From the NCBI GenBank assembly GCA_002431845.1, contig DJEH01000043.1, forward strand, positions 1 to 17,463: 17,463 bases of DNA, written 5' to 3'. Made by a program: the position numbers and the translations under genes. The notes under the pieces are model-generated. The model was not told where the DNA came from. It saw only the letters and a list, made by a program, of their open reading frames with translations, and did no database searches. Positions 7,551 to 15,185 of this stretch are shown here, piece after piece. The DNA is from Prevotellaceae bacterium UBA5903. GTDB lineage: Bacteria; Bacteroidota; Bacteroidia; Bacteroidales; Bacteroidaceae. Numbering within the stretch: position 1 is the stretch's first letter; each line of letters begins with the position of its first letter.

Positions 7551-10433
7551 CTATTTTTTCTTTGGCTTTATATCCAATCTATATACAATGTGTAACGTTG
7601 CATACGATGGTATGGTGCTATACCATGTCTCTGTACGACCTTGGGCATTTACCGTGCGACGCACTGTTGATATTTGGTGCAAGAGGTCAAAGCCATTTGC
7701 CTTGATGACCCATTGCTTGCGCTTGCCCAATGCTTTTGAGAGTGAAGCGTTCCAGACCCAATTGGTAGTGTTCATAGATGCGTCATTATAACCACGACGG
7801 CAATACACCATCAAGTCGGTATCAAAATCTATACCCCAAACGAGTGGCGAACTAAATGAGATGCCATAGTTGAAATCAGTATAAGAAAATTTGTCGAACG
7901 TATGTTGTTCGCTACGCATCTGTACCCAATTAACATCAGCCTTTCCTGCTATCGTTACATCCTTTATGCGATACGAAACACGCAATTCATGTTCCTGGCT
8001 CAAACTATTCACAGACAATATGCGTTGAGCATCATCAATTGTCCCTTCTGTAGCATACTCATTGCTATGATTATACATACCTGTAAAATGATAATCCCAT
8101 CGTAAACCTTTAGGTAAATCGGCCAATTGAACTCCTAAGAAAATGCTTGAGCCCCAAATTCCATTGATATTTTGAGGCTTGTATATAGTTGCACCTGTTG
8201 CACGATCATATATTCGCGAACGACTTATACTATTGTCTATTTTCCGATAACTTATGCTTGCTGTATAATAGCGCCAAGCAGGTTTATTGGTTTGATAATC
8301 ATATTTTAATGTAGAACGATACGTACGTTCAGGCTTAAGCATACTATTTCCATAATATTTCACCAAAGGATCTGTTTCATCGCGCACATCAAGTAAGTAG
8401 TTCAAATTGGGAAGAACATTACGAATGTTTCCATCTAATGAAATTTTCTGTCCTTCTCCATTCCATATACTGCCCCAAGACAAAGATAAAGATGGATTAT
8501 AGACAAAATCGCTATGAACATAACCTTTGGCCTCAGCATTACGATAATCATTGATACGTCTACGCTGTGCCAACATTACAGAATTAAAGTTGATGGAAAC
8601 TTTATTCCATGTGAAACCTAACTTGGGAATTATAGTATTATTGCGTTCCATACGCGTTGTATGATAACTATTTTTCTGATCAAGTAGCCACTCTATTTCG
8701 TCATTAGCTGATGGCGTAAGCATACTATTATTATACTGTAGATCTTGATGTCCCGAATTGAAATTCTGCGAATAATCGTATCCCACACTTAAATATAAGT
8801 GGGCATTTTTGCTTTTTATAAAATCTGGCAAATAATATACAAATGTTAAATTATAGTTATAATCAAATGTAGGTCTATTAGTTCTTTTGTTTTCATGAAA
8901 ATCATCCGCTACATGTTGCCTATAGTTTGCTGAATCAGTCCAAAAACGTTTTTCTTTTGTTTTATTATATTTAAAACTAAAGTTATAACTGACTCGACCG
9001 CCATTTTCGCCTAAATTCAATCCAAAAGGTTCTCCTAAAAATATATTTGCACCCCATTTGTCTACACGTTGATGGTTATAACGAGAACGAGCATAAAGTG
9101 TATCAATAGAAGTAGAAGTAAAGCCTCGCATCTGCACTGAAGCATCCAAGCCCTTTTCTTTATTATGCATGTAGTAGGCTTTCGGAGATATTTGAACATT
9201 GAATACACTATTATTTAAGACCAAATCCGAACTCCAATTTAAATTTGTAGAAGTTTGCTTATTGTTTGATATAGAATGCGAAAATACGTTGCCTTCGCTA
9301 TAAAAACTCTCAGAGTTACTTGTAACTCTATTTAATGCTTCCTGCCGTTGCGCTTGCACTGACGAATAGAATCTTACTTTTCTGCTCTTAGGTTCAAGCG
9401 ACAAATCAATACCTCCCATATAAGTTTTCTTTTCACCAGCAGAAGGATCTGTTTTGCGCCATTCTCCCTTGCTACCTGGATTAGACGACTCGTTCAGATT
9501 ATTGGCATTGGCATAAAAGGCTATTGATGAATGGTTGGTATATCGCATAGCAAACATTCGAGCAAGCCATTTGGTATCCCAACCACCATGCAAGTTACTT
9601 CCGCCCGCTACCTCGTAGTTTGATATCCAACCTTGAGCATACTCACGTTTTAGTTGCACATCCATCGTTAAAGGATCGTTTTCCTTTTCAACGGCACTTC
9701 GGTTATCTTCACCCTTCTTAAACTTGTCACCATTATCGTGAAACACCCGTATTTTGTTTACAGTATATGCAGGCAAATTGCTCAATGCAATCTTAGGGTC
9801 GCCACTAAAAAAGTTACGACCATTAACAGTAAGGTTTTGTACAAGTTTACCATTTACCTTAATCTGCCCATTATCATCCAATGTTGCACCAGGCAAAGCA
9901 CGTACCAAATTGTCAAGCATAGAACCTTGTGACATTCTGAAGGCAGCTGCATTATATTCAATGGTGTCACCTTTCATCACAAACTGTATGCGTGAGGCTT
10001 TCACTGTGGCTTCTCCTAAATCATAATTCATTTCTTCATACAAACGAACTTGCTTATCTAAAGAAAAATATTTTGGATATTTACCATACCATGTTTTCTT
10101 AACCTTTTGGCTTACCCATATTGTGTTGTACCCTTTTGCTTCTATTTTGAAAAGATATTCATTGCGTAGAGGGAGTTTACAATTTCCATACATACGAATA
10201 TTTTCGTCTGTTTTCTCTTTATTCCACCAATAAATCTTGGACACGCTATCGCATATAATGGTTGTGCTATCTTTTTCATATATAGTAATATGCGCATTGG
10301 GTATAACCTTTTCATAAAATCCATCAACTACATCGACACTCCATAAACAAATACTATCATTAGATGCATTTTGTGCGAAAGTTGCATAGAGTGGAAATAA
10401 GAGAAAAAACAATAAAATGAATAGACGTTTCAT
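7551..10433 (-). CDS. Outer-membrane beta-barrel protein A (OMP_b-brl_3 / TonB-receptor-like)
   Basis: A 960-residue paralogue of barrel B and barrel C. The signal peptide is MKRLFILLFFLLFPLYATFAQ, cut after AQ at about residue 21. A beta-sandwich N-terminal domain follows (VVDGFYEKVIPNAHITIYE), then a plug-like region (MKGDTIEYNAAAFR, LPGATLDDNGQIKVNGK, NGRNFFSGDPKIALSNLPAYTVNK), then the barrel to the C-terminus (YRLDIKPKKK). Compared with barrel B, the plug and the last 115 residues are nearly the same, while the N-terminal domain (about 25-120) and the middle of the barrel (roughly 380-560) differ most. It sits between precursor A (442-bp structured spacer) and the ABC transporter (13-bp gap), so it is tied to export. 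A receptor, outer-membrane exit route or immunity role for peptide A is inferred. Confidence 0.86.
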   Translation of the reverse strand: MKRLFILLFFLLFPLYATFAQNASNDSICLWSVDVVDGFYEKVIPNAHITIYEKDSTTIICDSVSKIYWWNKEKTDENIRMYGNCKLPLRNEYLFKIEAKGYNTIWVSQKVKKTWYGKYPKYFSLDKQVRLYEEMNYDLGEATVKASRIQFVMKGDTIEYNAAAFRMSQGSMLDNLVRALPGATLDDNGQIKVNGKLVQNLTVNGRNFFSGDPKIALSNLPAYTVNKIRVFHDNGDKFKKGEDNRSAVEKENDPLTMDVQLKREYAQGWISNYEVAGGSNLHGGWDTKWLARMFAMRYTNHSSIAFYANANNLNESSNPGSKGEWRKTDPSAGEKKTYMGGIDLSLEPKSRKVRFYSSVQAQRQEALNRVTSNSESFYSEGNVFSHSISNNKQTSTNLNWSSDLVLNNSVFNVQISPKAYYMHNKEKGLDASVQMRGFTSTSIDTLYARSRYNHQRVDKWGANIFLGEPFGLNLGENGGRVSYNFSFKYNKTKEKRFWTDSANYRQHVADDFHENKRTNRPTFDYNYNLTFVYYLPDFIKSKNAHLYLSVGYDYSQNFNSGHQDLQYNNSMLTPSANDEIEWLLDQKNSYHTTRMERNNTIIPKLGFTWNKVSINFNSVMLAQRRRINDYRNAEAKGYVHSDFVYNPSLSLSWGSIWNGEGQKISLDGNIRNVLPNLNYLLDVRDETDPLVKYYGNSMLKPERTYRSTLKYDYQTNKPAWRYYTASISYRKIDNSISRSRIYDRATGATIYKPQNINGIWGSSIFLGVQLADLPKGLRWDYHFTGMYNHSNEYATEGTIDDAQRILSVNSLSQEHELRVSYRIKDVTIAGKADVNWVQMRSEQHTFDKFSYTDFNYGISFSSPLVWGIDFDTDLMVYCRRGYNDASMNTTNWVWNASLSKALGKRKQWVIKANGFDLLHQISTVRRTVNAQGRTETWYSTIPSYATLHIVYRLDIKPKKK

Positions 10434-10468
10434 GATATAAAATTTTTAGTTAATTTTTGAAATATAAA

Positions 10469-10498
10469 GCATTGTGTGCGAACAAGAACACACAATGC
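10469..10498. terminator. Hairpin upstream of barrel A
   Basis: A perfect 10-bp stem (gcattgtgtg 10469-10478 with cacacaatgc 10489-10498) with a 10-nt loop. On the + strand it is followed by cttttt, so it resembles a + strand terminator. In the direction of the operon (-) it is followed by TTTATATTTC, 36 bp before the barrel A start, so it may be an attenuator or a processing hairpin. Confidence 0.55.
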
Positions 10499-10753
10499 CT
10501 TTTTGACTCACTTTCTTAACTGTATTTAATCAATATAGTCAACAAAGAAGTATGCAGACATTAGCCAAGACACTATTTTTCTTAACTCGTTGGTCGAATT
10601 ATTTATGACTATATAGGCGGGCTGAATCATCGCGCAAGACGAATGCAATCAAGATTGCTTAAATTGCTGAGCCGAAGCCGATGATGTCAATAAAAGCCTA
10701 ATTCGTCCATAGCTCTGGGTGAATGTAGCATAGTCGTTGCACCTTATAAAGAC

Positions 10754-10786
10754 AAAAGCGTTAAAAACCAAATCAGTAACGCTTTT
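10754..10786. terminator. Bidirectional terminator after peptide gene A
   Basis: A 10-bp stem (aaaagcgtta 10754-10763 with taacgctttt 10777-10786) with a 13-nt loop and T-rich sequence on both exits. It lies 90 bp downstream of the peptide A stop on the - strand. If used, it would let a short peptide-rich transcript end before barrel A, with read-through or a second promoter serving the export genes. Confidence 0.6.
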
Positions 10787-10823
10787 TCTCTTTCAGAGCG
10801 CGAACGCTTTGGAATACTGATAC

Positions 10824-10840
10824 CCAGGGCGTTGCCCTGG
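10824..10840. repeat. GC-rich REP-like hairpin
   Basis: ccagggc (10824-10830), a gtt loop and gccctgg (10834-10840) form a perfect 7-bp GC-rich stem with a 3-nt loop, immediately downstream (- strand) of peptide gene A. It resembles short extragenic palindromes often scattered in Bacteroidales genomes; that parallel is from memory and unverified. Confidence 0.5.
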
Positions 10841-10875
10841 ACTTTCAGCCCGTTAATTATGTCTACGAGTTGCCT

Positions 10876-11136
10876 TTAACTTTTCGTACCATCAGAATAA
10901 TGATATTCGTAAGCTATACAACTAGAAGTGTGCCGGCACAAAGAAGCGCATTGAACTGAACATACAGTTCCTTCATAAAGCATCACTTCTTGTTGCTTCG
11001 ATGTACCATTTTCATATTTTATAACACACGAGCAAGCCATATAATAGCCCACCAAACCTCCAGTGATTTCTTTCATCTCAGCAATGGTGAGAGGAGTTCC
11101 CTTAAGAGAACTTGTTGGAATTTTTAAACGTTTCAT
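10876..11136 (-). CDS. Precursor peptide A, double-glycine leader, six cysteines
   Basis: Peptide precursor of 86 residues. The leader (1-27) is nearly identical to that of precursor B: MKRLKIP..., then LKGTPLTIAEMKEITGG, with cleavage expected after Gly27. The 59-residue core has six cysteines at 35, 37, 59, 63, 67 and 73 (CSC then CxxxCxxxCxxxxxC), the shared NGTS motif, and the aromatic ends GYY near the start and YEYHYSDGT near the end. It begins 35 bp after the glycosyltransferase-methyltransferase gene, with no clear promoter of its own, so it is probably transcribed from the promoter before the VKOR gene. Strong hairpins follow it. The conserved cysteines against diverged residues between them indicate a disulfide-held or otherwise cross-linked core. 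Activity is unknown. Confidence 0.88.
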   Translation of the reverse strand: MKRLKIPTSSLKGTPLTIAEMKEITGGLVGYYMACSCVIKYENGTSKQQEVMLYEGTVCSVQCASLCRHTSSCIAYEYHYSDGTKS

Positions 11137-11171
11137 TTTATATCTTTTTTATAAGTTTATACTGGAGAGCA

Positions 11172-13157
11172 TCATGCCCTCTTTATTGCTTCAATCGTTA
11201 CAACCTCAAATTGATAAATTGTTTGAGGGCTATAGGCCTTATGCATTTCTACATGACGTAAAACATCATTGTTGCTGACACCCAACTTGTATGAACTGAC
11301 TTTACTGAACCCATTACGCAGCAATAGTTCTTGTATGGTTGCAAATCCATACAGCATGATATTTGACATTCTTCTCAAGAAAATCGTATATGCCATATTC
11401 CTTTGAGCCTCATCAGACATTGATAACACAAATTCCTCATTACCGTGGTTACGCAATGTCCAATTAACATATTCAGCGAACATAGTCTCTGGAGCTGATT
11501 TATTCAGCATCTTCAACATGTTATCTGAAGTGAAAAACGTTAAACGGAACGTGCCATTAGGCTTCAAAATACGATGTATTTCTTGGAACATTCCATTGAG
11601 TTTTTTAATTGGATACTCCTCTATTAAATGTTCCGCAGACACAACATCCATACATGAATCTGGCATCGGAAACCGTTGCATAACATCTAAAAATGTAGCA
11701 CCATAAGTTGGTTGTAAGTCCGTATTCAGCCACCCATCTATCAAATTGTGTCCACAGCCAATCTGCATTTTGTGCAAGCCATCATGTTTTAGGTATTCCG
11801 TTATGCTACATGATGCCTTAGCATGAGGTATTGTGTTGCTGAGCATATCTCTTACATAGTCATAATGCTCTAACTTTTGTTTTGCCTCATCAAAATGCCG
11901 TAAGATTGTAGCATATTCATTGTTTGAAGAAGTAACATCCGAATAACCAAAGTCTTTTTGTTCTGACATAAACGGAGCTATCACCATCTTCATTGTCAAT
12001 ATAGCAGACAACTTTTCATCAGCCACATCACGCTCACCAAATGGTGCATTCAATATCGTATCGTAAGCACTTTTGTAGATAACAATAAACTGCGTGCACC
12101 AAAAATTATCTACCCAATAAATGCCATTTTTCAATGGAACTAAATTACCAAATCCACCGACACCAGCATTCAGCATTTCGGCTTTCATTGCCCCCGCCAA
12201 CATTACCTGACGCAAGAACAATGTGCTATCGTATGCAGGGCTAAAACAATGATCATCCTCACAAATTATTATGAAATCTTCCTCCGCTGCCTTTGCCATT
12301 GCAATAATCTTGCAAATGCTCTTCCATAGTCCTACCGCACCATTTTTATTTTCACATGCCTCAACTATATTTAGTTCAAACTCTTTATGTCCCTCAAACT
12401 CATGTTTGATATGAGTTAAACGATCTTTGCGACTTTTCATATTAATCGCAAAAACAGGAATGCTATAACCTGCTACATCCATAGACATAATAGCATCCGC
12501 TTCTGTTTGCGATAATCTTCCATAAAATCGTTGAACCTGTTTCAGCTTTCCTAATGAAGATTGGGCTTTCTCAAAAAATCTTGTTACACGTCCTACTTCA
12601 TTATTAATAGATGTTGCATCTGAATAGCCAAACTCTTTTTGAATGCTGATGTATGGATATATAACAAACTTATTCTTTAGCAAATGCGATAGCATCACGT
12701 CTAAGGTATAACCATCCGTAGTCTTTGCAGCCAATATGGTGTCATACGAACGTCTAAAGACTATCGTAAACTGCATTCCATTAAACCAATTTACCCAAAA
12801 CAGATTGGGAGTGACCTGTATGGGAACCTGCGTAACAGCCATACCCCCAGACAGAATATCCGCCTTCATTGCTTCTGCTTGTTCAATGCTTTGAAGCAAA
12901 CGATCTTTTGAATACGATTCGGTAAATACATGGTCATCTTCACAAAAGATAAAAAACTCACTATTCTTCTTGCTCTCTTGCTCTACTATTTTGTAGAAAG
13001 TCTGCCAAAGCCCCCACGTTGGTTGTTTCGTTTCTAATGCAGAAACTACATGTAGCTCGAACTCACTTCGATCACGGAATTGCTCCATAATCGAAGTCTT
13101 TCGCTCTGGTCTTTGCACAAGGTTTGGTGCATATACGGTAATAGGTTGTTTAATCAT
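11172..13157 (-). CDS. Fusion of two GT25-like glycosyltransferase domains and a methyltransferase
   Basis: A 661-residue cytoplasmic protein with three domains. Residues about 1-225 and 230-440 are two copies of a GT-A/GT25-like glycosyltransferase. Each has an N-terminal R..R motif (PERK 17-20; RKDR 243-246), an EDDH metal or sugar-nucleotide motif (73-76 and 300-303), and a conserved [KEF/KDF]GYSD.TS.NNE stretch (174-187 and 401-414). Residues about 460-661 are a class I SAM methyltransferase (MQIGCGHNLIDGWLNTD, motif I, 464-480; later MFQEIHRILKPNGTFRLTFF). It lies 28 bp after the VKOR gene and 35 bp before precursor A, a position usual for tailoring enzymes. Glycosylation and methylation of the peptides is inferred; surface glycans are the alternative substrate. 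Confidence 0.8.
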   Translation of the reverse strand: MIKQPITVYAPNLVQRPERKTSIMEQFRDRSEFELHVVSALETKQPTWGLWQTFYKIVEQESKKNSEFFIFCEDDHVFTESYSKDRLLQSIEQAEAMKADILSGGMAVTQVPIQVTPNLFWVNWFNGMQFTIVFRRSYDTILAAKTTDGYTLDVMLSHLLKNKFVIYPYISIQKEFGYSDATSINNEVGRVTRFFEKAQSSLGKLKQVQRFYGRLSQTEADAIMSMDVAGYSIPVFAINMKSRKDRLTHIKHEFEGHKEFELNIVEACENKNGAVGLWKSICKIIAMAKAAEEDFIIICEDDHCFSPAYDSTLFLRQVMLAGAMKAEMLNAGVGGFGNLVPLKNGIYWVDNFWCTQFIVIYKSAYDTILNAPFGERDVADEKLSAILTMKMVIAPFMSEQKDFGYSDVTSSNNEYATILRHFDEAKQKLEHYDYVRDMLSNTIPHAKASCSITEYLKHDGLHKMQIGCGHNLIDGWLNTDLQPTYGATFLDVMQRFPMPDSCMDVVSAEHLIEEYPIKKLNGMFQEIHRILKPNGTFRLTFFTSDNMLKMLNKSAPETMFAEYVNWTLRNHGNEEFVLSMSDEAQRNMAYTIFLRRMSNIMLYGFATIQELLLRNGFSKVSSYKLGVSNNDVLRHVEMHKAYSPQTIYQFEVVTIEAIKRA

Positions 13158-13185
13158 GATATAACAGGTTATAAGGTAATACTCT

Positions 13186-14739
13186 TTAATCCTCTATAAA
13201 ATACTTCAAATTTTCTACTTGATATGGTTGCGCAAGCTTTTTGCCATTGACAAGTATTGTTGGAGTAGCATTAAACTTGGTATATTGGCGCCACATCTCA
13301 TGCAACTCAAACTCTTCAGTAACTGCTTTTGTATCAGTTGTTAGTTTCATTTCCTTGAAGAATGCTTCTCCACGACCTTTTCCTCGCTCATACCATTCTG
13401 TTAGAATTTTCCAAGTCCGCTCTGCTCCAAGAGTTTGATATGCAGCAATGAAATATTTGTTTATAATGCTTAATTTGTCATTGAAAGACGTAAAAACATA
13501 TTGTATGCAGCAATCGCTATCAACAAGTTCATTCAAGCGTTTATGCATATTTGCACATGGGTTACAATACGGATTGCTAAATATAGTTATTACAAAATCA
13601 GCATGCTTCGCACCAAAAACTATATGGGATGCATTGTCTATGAGATAGGTATCCTGTTCCTCCTGTAATGCGTTAAATACCTTTTCTTGAGCTAACAAAC
13701 TATTGTAATTATACTTCAATTGCAACTCTTTTTTTGTCGCAGATACTGAAGAAATCATGAAATTCAATACGAATAGAATAATTATATAACACCCTAATAT
13801 AGACAATACGTCCAATGGTATATTGATATAATTTATTGGCCTTTCGTGAGAGTTAACTGATATAAAGCAAGCAACTTGTAGCACAAATACCAATTGAACC
13901 ATCAAGCACAACATACACCAAGCATGCGCTTTGATTCGCTGATACCAAATGCTCCATGCAACATATCCCAACGAGCAAAAACTCACTATCTCTAAATAAC
14001 TAATCCATTGAGGATGGAGACATAAGATGCATAAGTTTGTAAAAAAATAAGCAAAACCAACCTCACTCCATCCTATTCCACCAATTGTTTTGGCTGCACT
14101 TGTTTCAAGCACATCATTACAACTGCTTTTTTTCCTTATATTGCATATTCGATCAGCAGTATTGCTTTGTATGTGCAACTGCTTCAACAATAATAAATAA
14201 GATAAATATACCCCAATGATGTTCAGTAGTATTTGAGGGATACATATATAGCTATCTAATACACCATTACTATATCCACCATATACTAACAAAACTACAA
14301 CTGAAAACAAAAAGGCATAGCGCATACCTTTTTGCACGTTCTGTAGTTTACGATGTTCTTCATAATTTGGTTCTTGAGATGCTTCATTAGGCGAAGCGAA
14401 TAAAACCACTCCTGTCCAAATGTGCAAAAACTCGTCCAAAGATTTTGTTACAATCTCACCATACCAATCATACTTTACTTGGGCTTTATTGATTGATGTA
14501 ACAATAACCAAATCATCAGAAACTTCAGCTATAAAAGGGACCCCACCTTTCATTAACTCATGCTTATCGTCCACCCTTATAGCAAAATTGTCTACCTTAT
14601 ATTTTTTAAGCAAGATTGACAAGCCATACAACGTATGCTTGTACGGGTTTTCTTGATATATTTCCTCTGTATAGTTTGACGTATGAGGAACACTCAAGGC
14701 TTCTATAAATCTTGAAAAAATACTTAGAGTTGCAGGCAT
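13186..14739 (-). CDS. VKOR-thioredoxin fusion with degenerate C39-like N-terminus
   Basis: Inner-membrane disulfide-forming protein, 517 residues. The N-terminal 1-125 resembles the non-catalytic C39-like domain of Bacteroidetes VKOR proteins (HTLYGLSILLKKYKV, VPFIAEVSDDLVIVTS) and lacks a catalytic Cys. A multi-helix VKOR domain at about 140-330 carries the cysteine pairs C199/C207 (ICNIRKKSSC) and C275/C278 (WCMLC), which would pass electrons to quinone. The C-terminal DsbA-like thioredoxin domain (about 375-517) has CNPC (392-395) and a cis-Pro loop ATPT (491-494). In the family this couples VKOR reoxidation to substrate disulfide formation in the periplasm. As first gene of the operon whose product peptides carry six cysteines, its natural task here is peptide folding. 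A consensus promoter lies 83 bp upstream. Confidence 0.88.
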   Translation of the reverse strand: MPATLSIFSRFIEALSVPHTSNYTEEIYQENPYKHTLYGLSILLKKYKVDNFAIRVDDKHELMKGGVPFIAEVSDDLVIVTSINKAQVKYDWYGEIVTKSLDEFLHIWTGVVLFASPNEASQEPNYEEHRKLQNVQKGMRYAFLFSVVVLLVYGGYSNGVLDSYICIPQILLNIIGVYLSYLLLLKQLHIQSNTADRICNIRKKSSCNDVLETSAAKTIGGIGWSEVGFAYFFTNLCILCLHPQWISYLEIVSFCSLGYVAWSIWYQRIKAHAWCMLCLMVQLVFVLQVACFISVNSHERPINYINIPLDVLSILGCYIIILFVLNFMISSVSATKKELQLKYNYNSLLAQEKVFNALQEEQDTYLIDNASHIVFGAKHADFVITIFSNPYCNPCANMHKRLNELVDSDCCIQYVFTSFNDKLSIINKYFIAAYQTLGAERTWKILTEWYERGKGRGEAFFKEMKLTTDTKAVTEEFELHEMWRQYTKFNATPTILVNGKKLAQPYQVENLKYFIED

Positions 14740-14821
14740 TAGATATATAGGTTTAGGTTAATGAAAAGACTTATCAATCAAACAAAGTCTGGCATTAGTT
14801 GAATAATAGATTATTACACGG

Positions 14822-14852
14822 CAAATATATTCTATATTTTTAATATACACAA
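14822..14852 (-). promoter_or_regulatory. Bacteroidetes-type promoter of the production operon
   Basis: On the - strand, TTG (14852-14850) is followed after exactly 20 bp by TATATTTG (14829-14822). Both the elements and the spacing match those of the promoter before peptide gene B. It should drive the VKOR fusion and the genes behind it. The T10G10 tract begins 9 bp upstream of its TTG element. Confidence 0.75.
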
Positions 14853-14861
14853 CATTTTCAC

Positions 14862-14881
14862 TTTTTTTTTTGGGGGGGGGG
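14862..14881. repeat. T10-G10 homopolymer tract, possible phase-variation switch
   Basis: Ten T (14862-14871) run straight into ten G (14872-14881). A G10 run is exceptional in this AT-rich sequence, and such tracts change length by slipped-strand mispairing. It lies 9-29 bp upstream of the -33 element of the production operon and about 40-60 bp upstream of the + strand -7 element, so length changes could alter expression of either side. It is outside any gene. Confidence 0.8.
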
Positions 14882-14921
14882 ATTTTTATTTATGAATACG
14901 CTAAATATCAATATATAGTCT

Positions 14922-14929
14922 TATATTTG
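14922..14929 (+). promoter_or_regulatory. -7 element before the third peptide-barrel pair
   Basis: TATATTTG matches the Bacteroidetes -7 consensus TAnnTTTG and is followed by CACC. No TTG is present at the ideal 20-bp spacing, so it may be weak or need an activator. The downstream leader to 15085 is long and contains the methyltransferase-like remnant. Confidence 0.5.
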
Positions 14930-14980
14930 CACCAAACATACAAAACGTTTTTACCTTTTTAAAAAATCTAAACCATAAAA

Positions 14981-15031
14981 ATGACAAACGAAAAGGTTAT
15001 CATTGATATTGGTTTCCATAAAGGAGAATAG
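14981..15031 (+). pseudogene. Possible 5' remnant of an FkbM-like methyltransferase
   Basis: A 16-codon frame starting MTNEKVIIDIGFHKGE and then a stop. The IDIGFHKGE stretch looks like the SAM-binding start of FkbM-type methyltransferases (IDIG.H.GEDT..YL). Reading through the stop gives ACHYL, with YL at the spacing expected for that motif, then another stop. This fits a decayed tailoring gene upstream of the third peptide, but the match is short and could be chance or a small leader frame. Confidence 0.35.
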
Positions 15032-15084
15032 GCATGCCATTATCTGTAAGAACCTTTATTTACTAATTTTTACTCTTTAAAAAC

Positions 15085-15147
15085 ATGAAAAGACTTAAAA
15101 TCCCCAAAACCATGCTCAAGGGAACACACTACGCCTATTCTTCCTAA
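15085..15147 (+). pseudogene. Truncated third precursor peptide (leader only)
   Basis: Twenty codons and a stop: the first 14 residues (MKRLKIPKTMLKGT) align with the leaders of precursors A and B (MKRL.IP...LKG.), then the sequence departs (HYAYSS, stop). The double-glycine site and the whole cysteine core are missing. Only 38 bp separate it from the third barrel gene, whereas in intact pairs the peptide and barrel are 162 and 442 bp apart, so a deletion removed the core and spacer. This would leave barrel C without its own peptide. Confidence 0.75.
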
Positions 15148-15185
15148 ATTTAATCAACATTCTTTTCTTCTAATACCTTGCTAAT

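Larger units (their letters stand above)
10434..10875. other. Structured 442-bp spacer between peptide A and barrel A
   Basis: No gene is recognised here. It contains a 10-bp-stem hairpin (10469-10498), a terminator hairpin (10754-10786) and a GC-rich hairpin (10824-10840). It also has an inverted repeat (atatagtca 10533-10541 with tgactatat 10606-10614) and two interleaved 7-bp pairings: 10626-10632 with 10679-10685, and 10638-10644 with 10701-10707. These interleaved pairings would make a pseudoknot if real. A weak -7-like TATATTTC (10466-10459, - strand) lies before barrel A. The region is more GC-balanced than neighbouring spacers and may be a decayed insertion or an unrecognised RNA. Confidence 0.6.
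14740..15084. other. Divergent control region with homopolymer tract
   Basis: This is the intergenic region between the - strand production operon and the + strand third peptide-barrel pair. It holds a consensus promoter on the - strand (14822-14852), a T10G10 homopolymer (14862-14881), a -7-like element on the + strand (14922-14929) and a 16-codon methyltransferase-like remnant (14981-15031). The remainder is AT-rich and shows nothing else. Confidence 0.75.
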
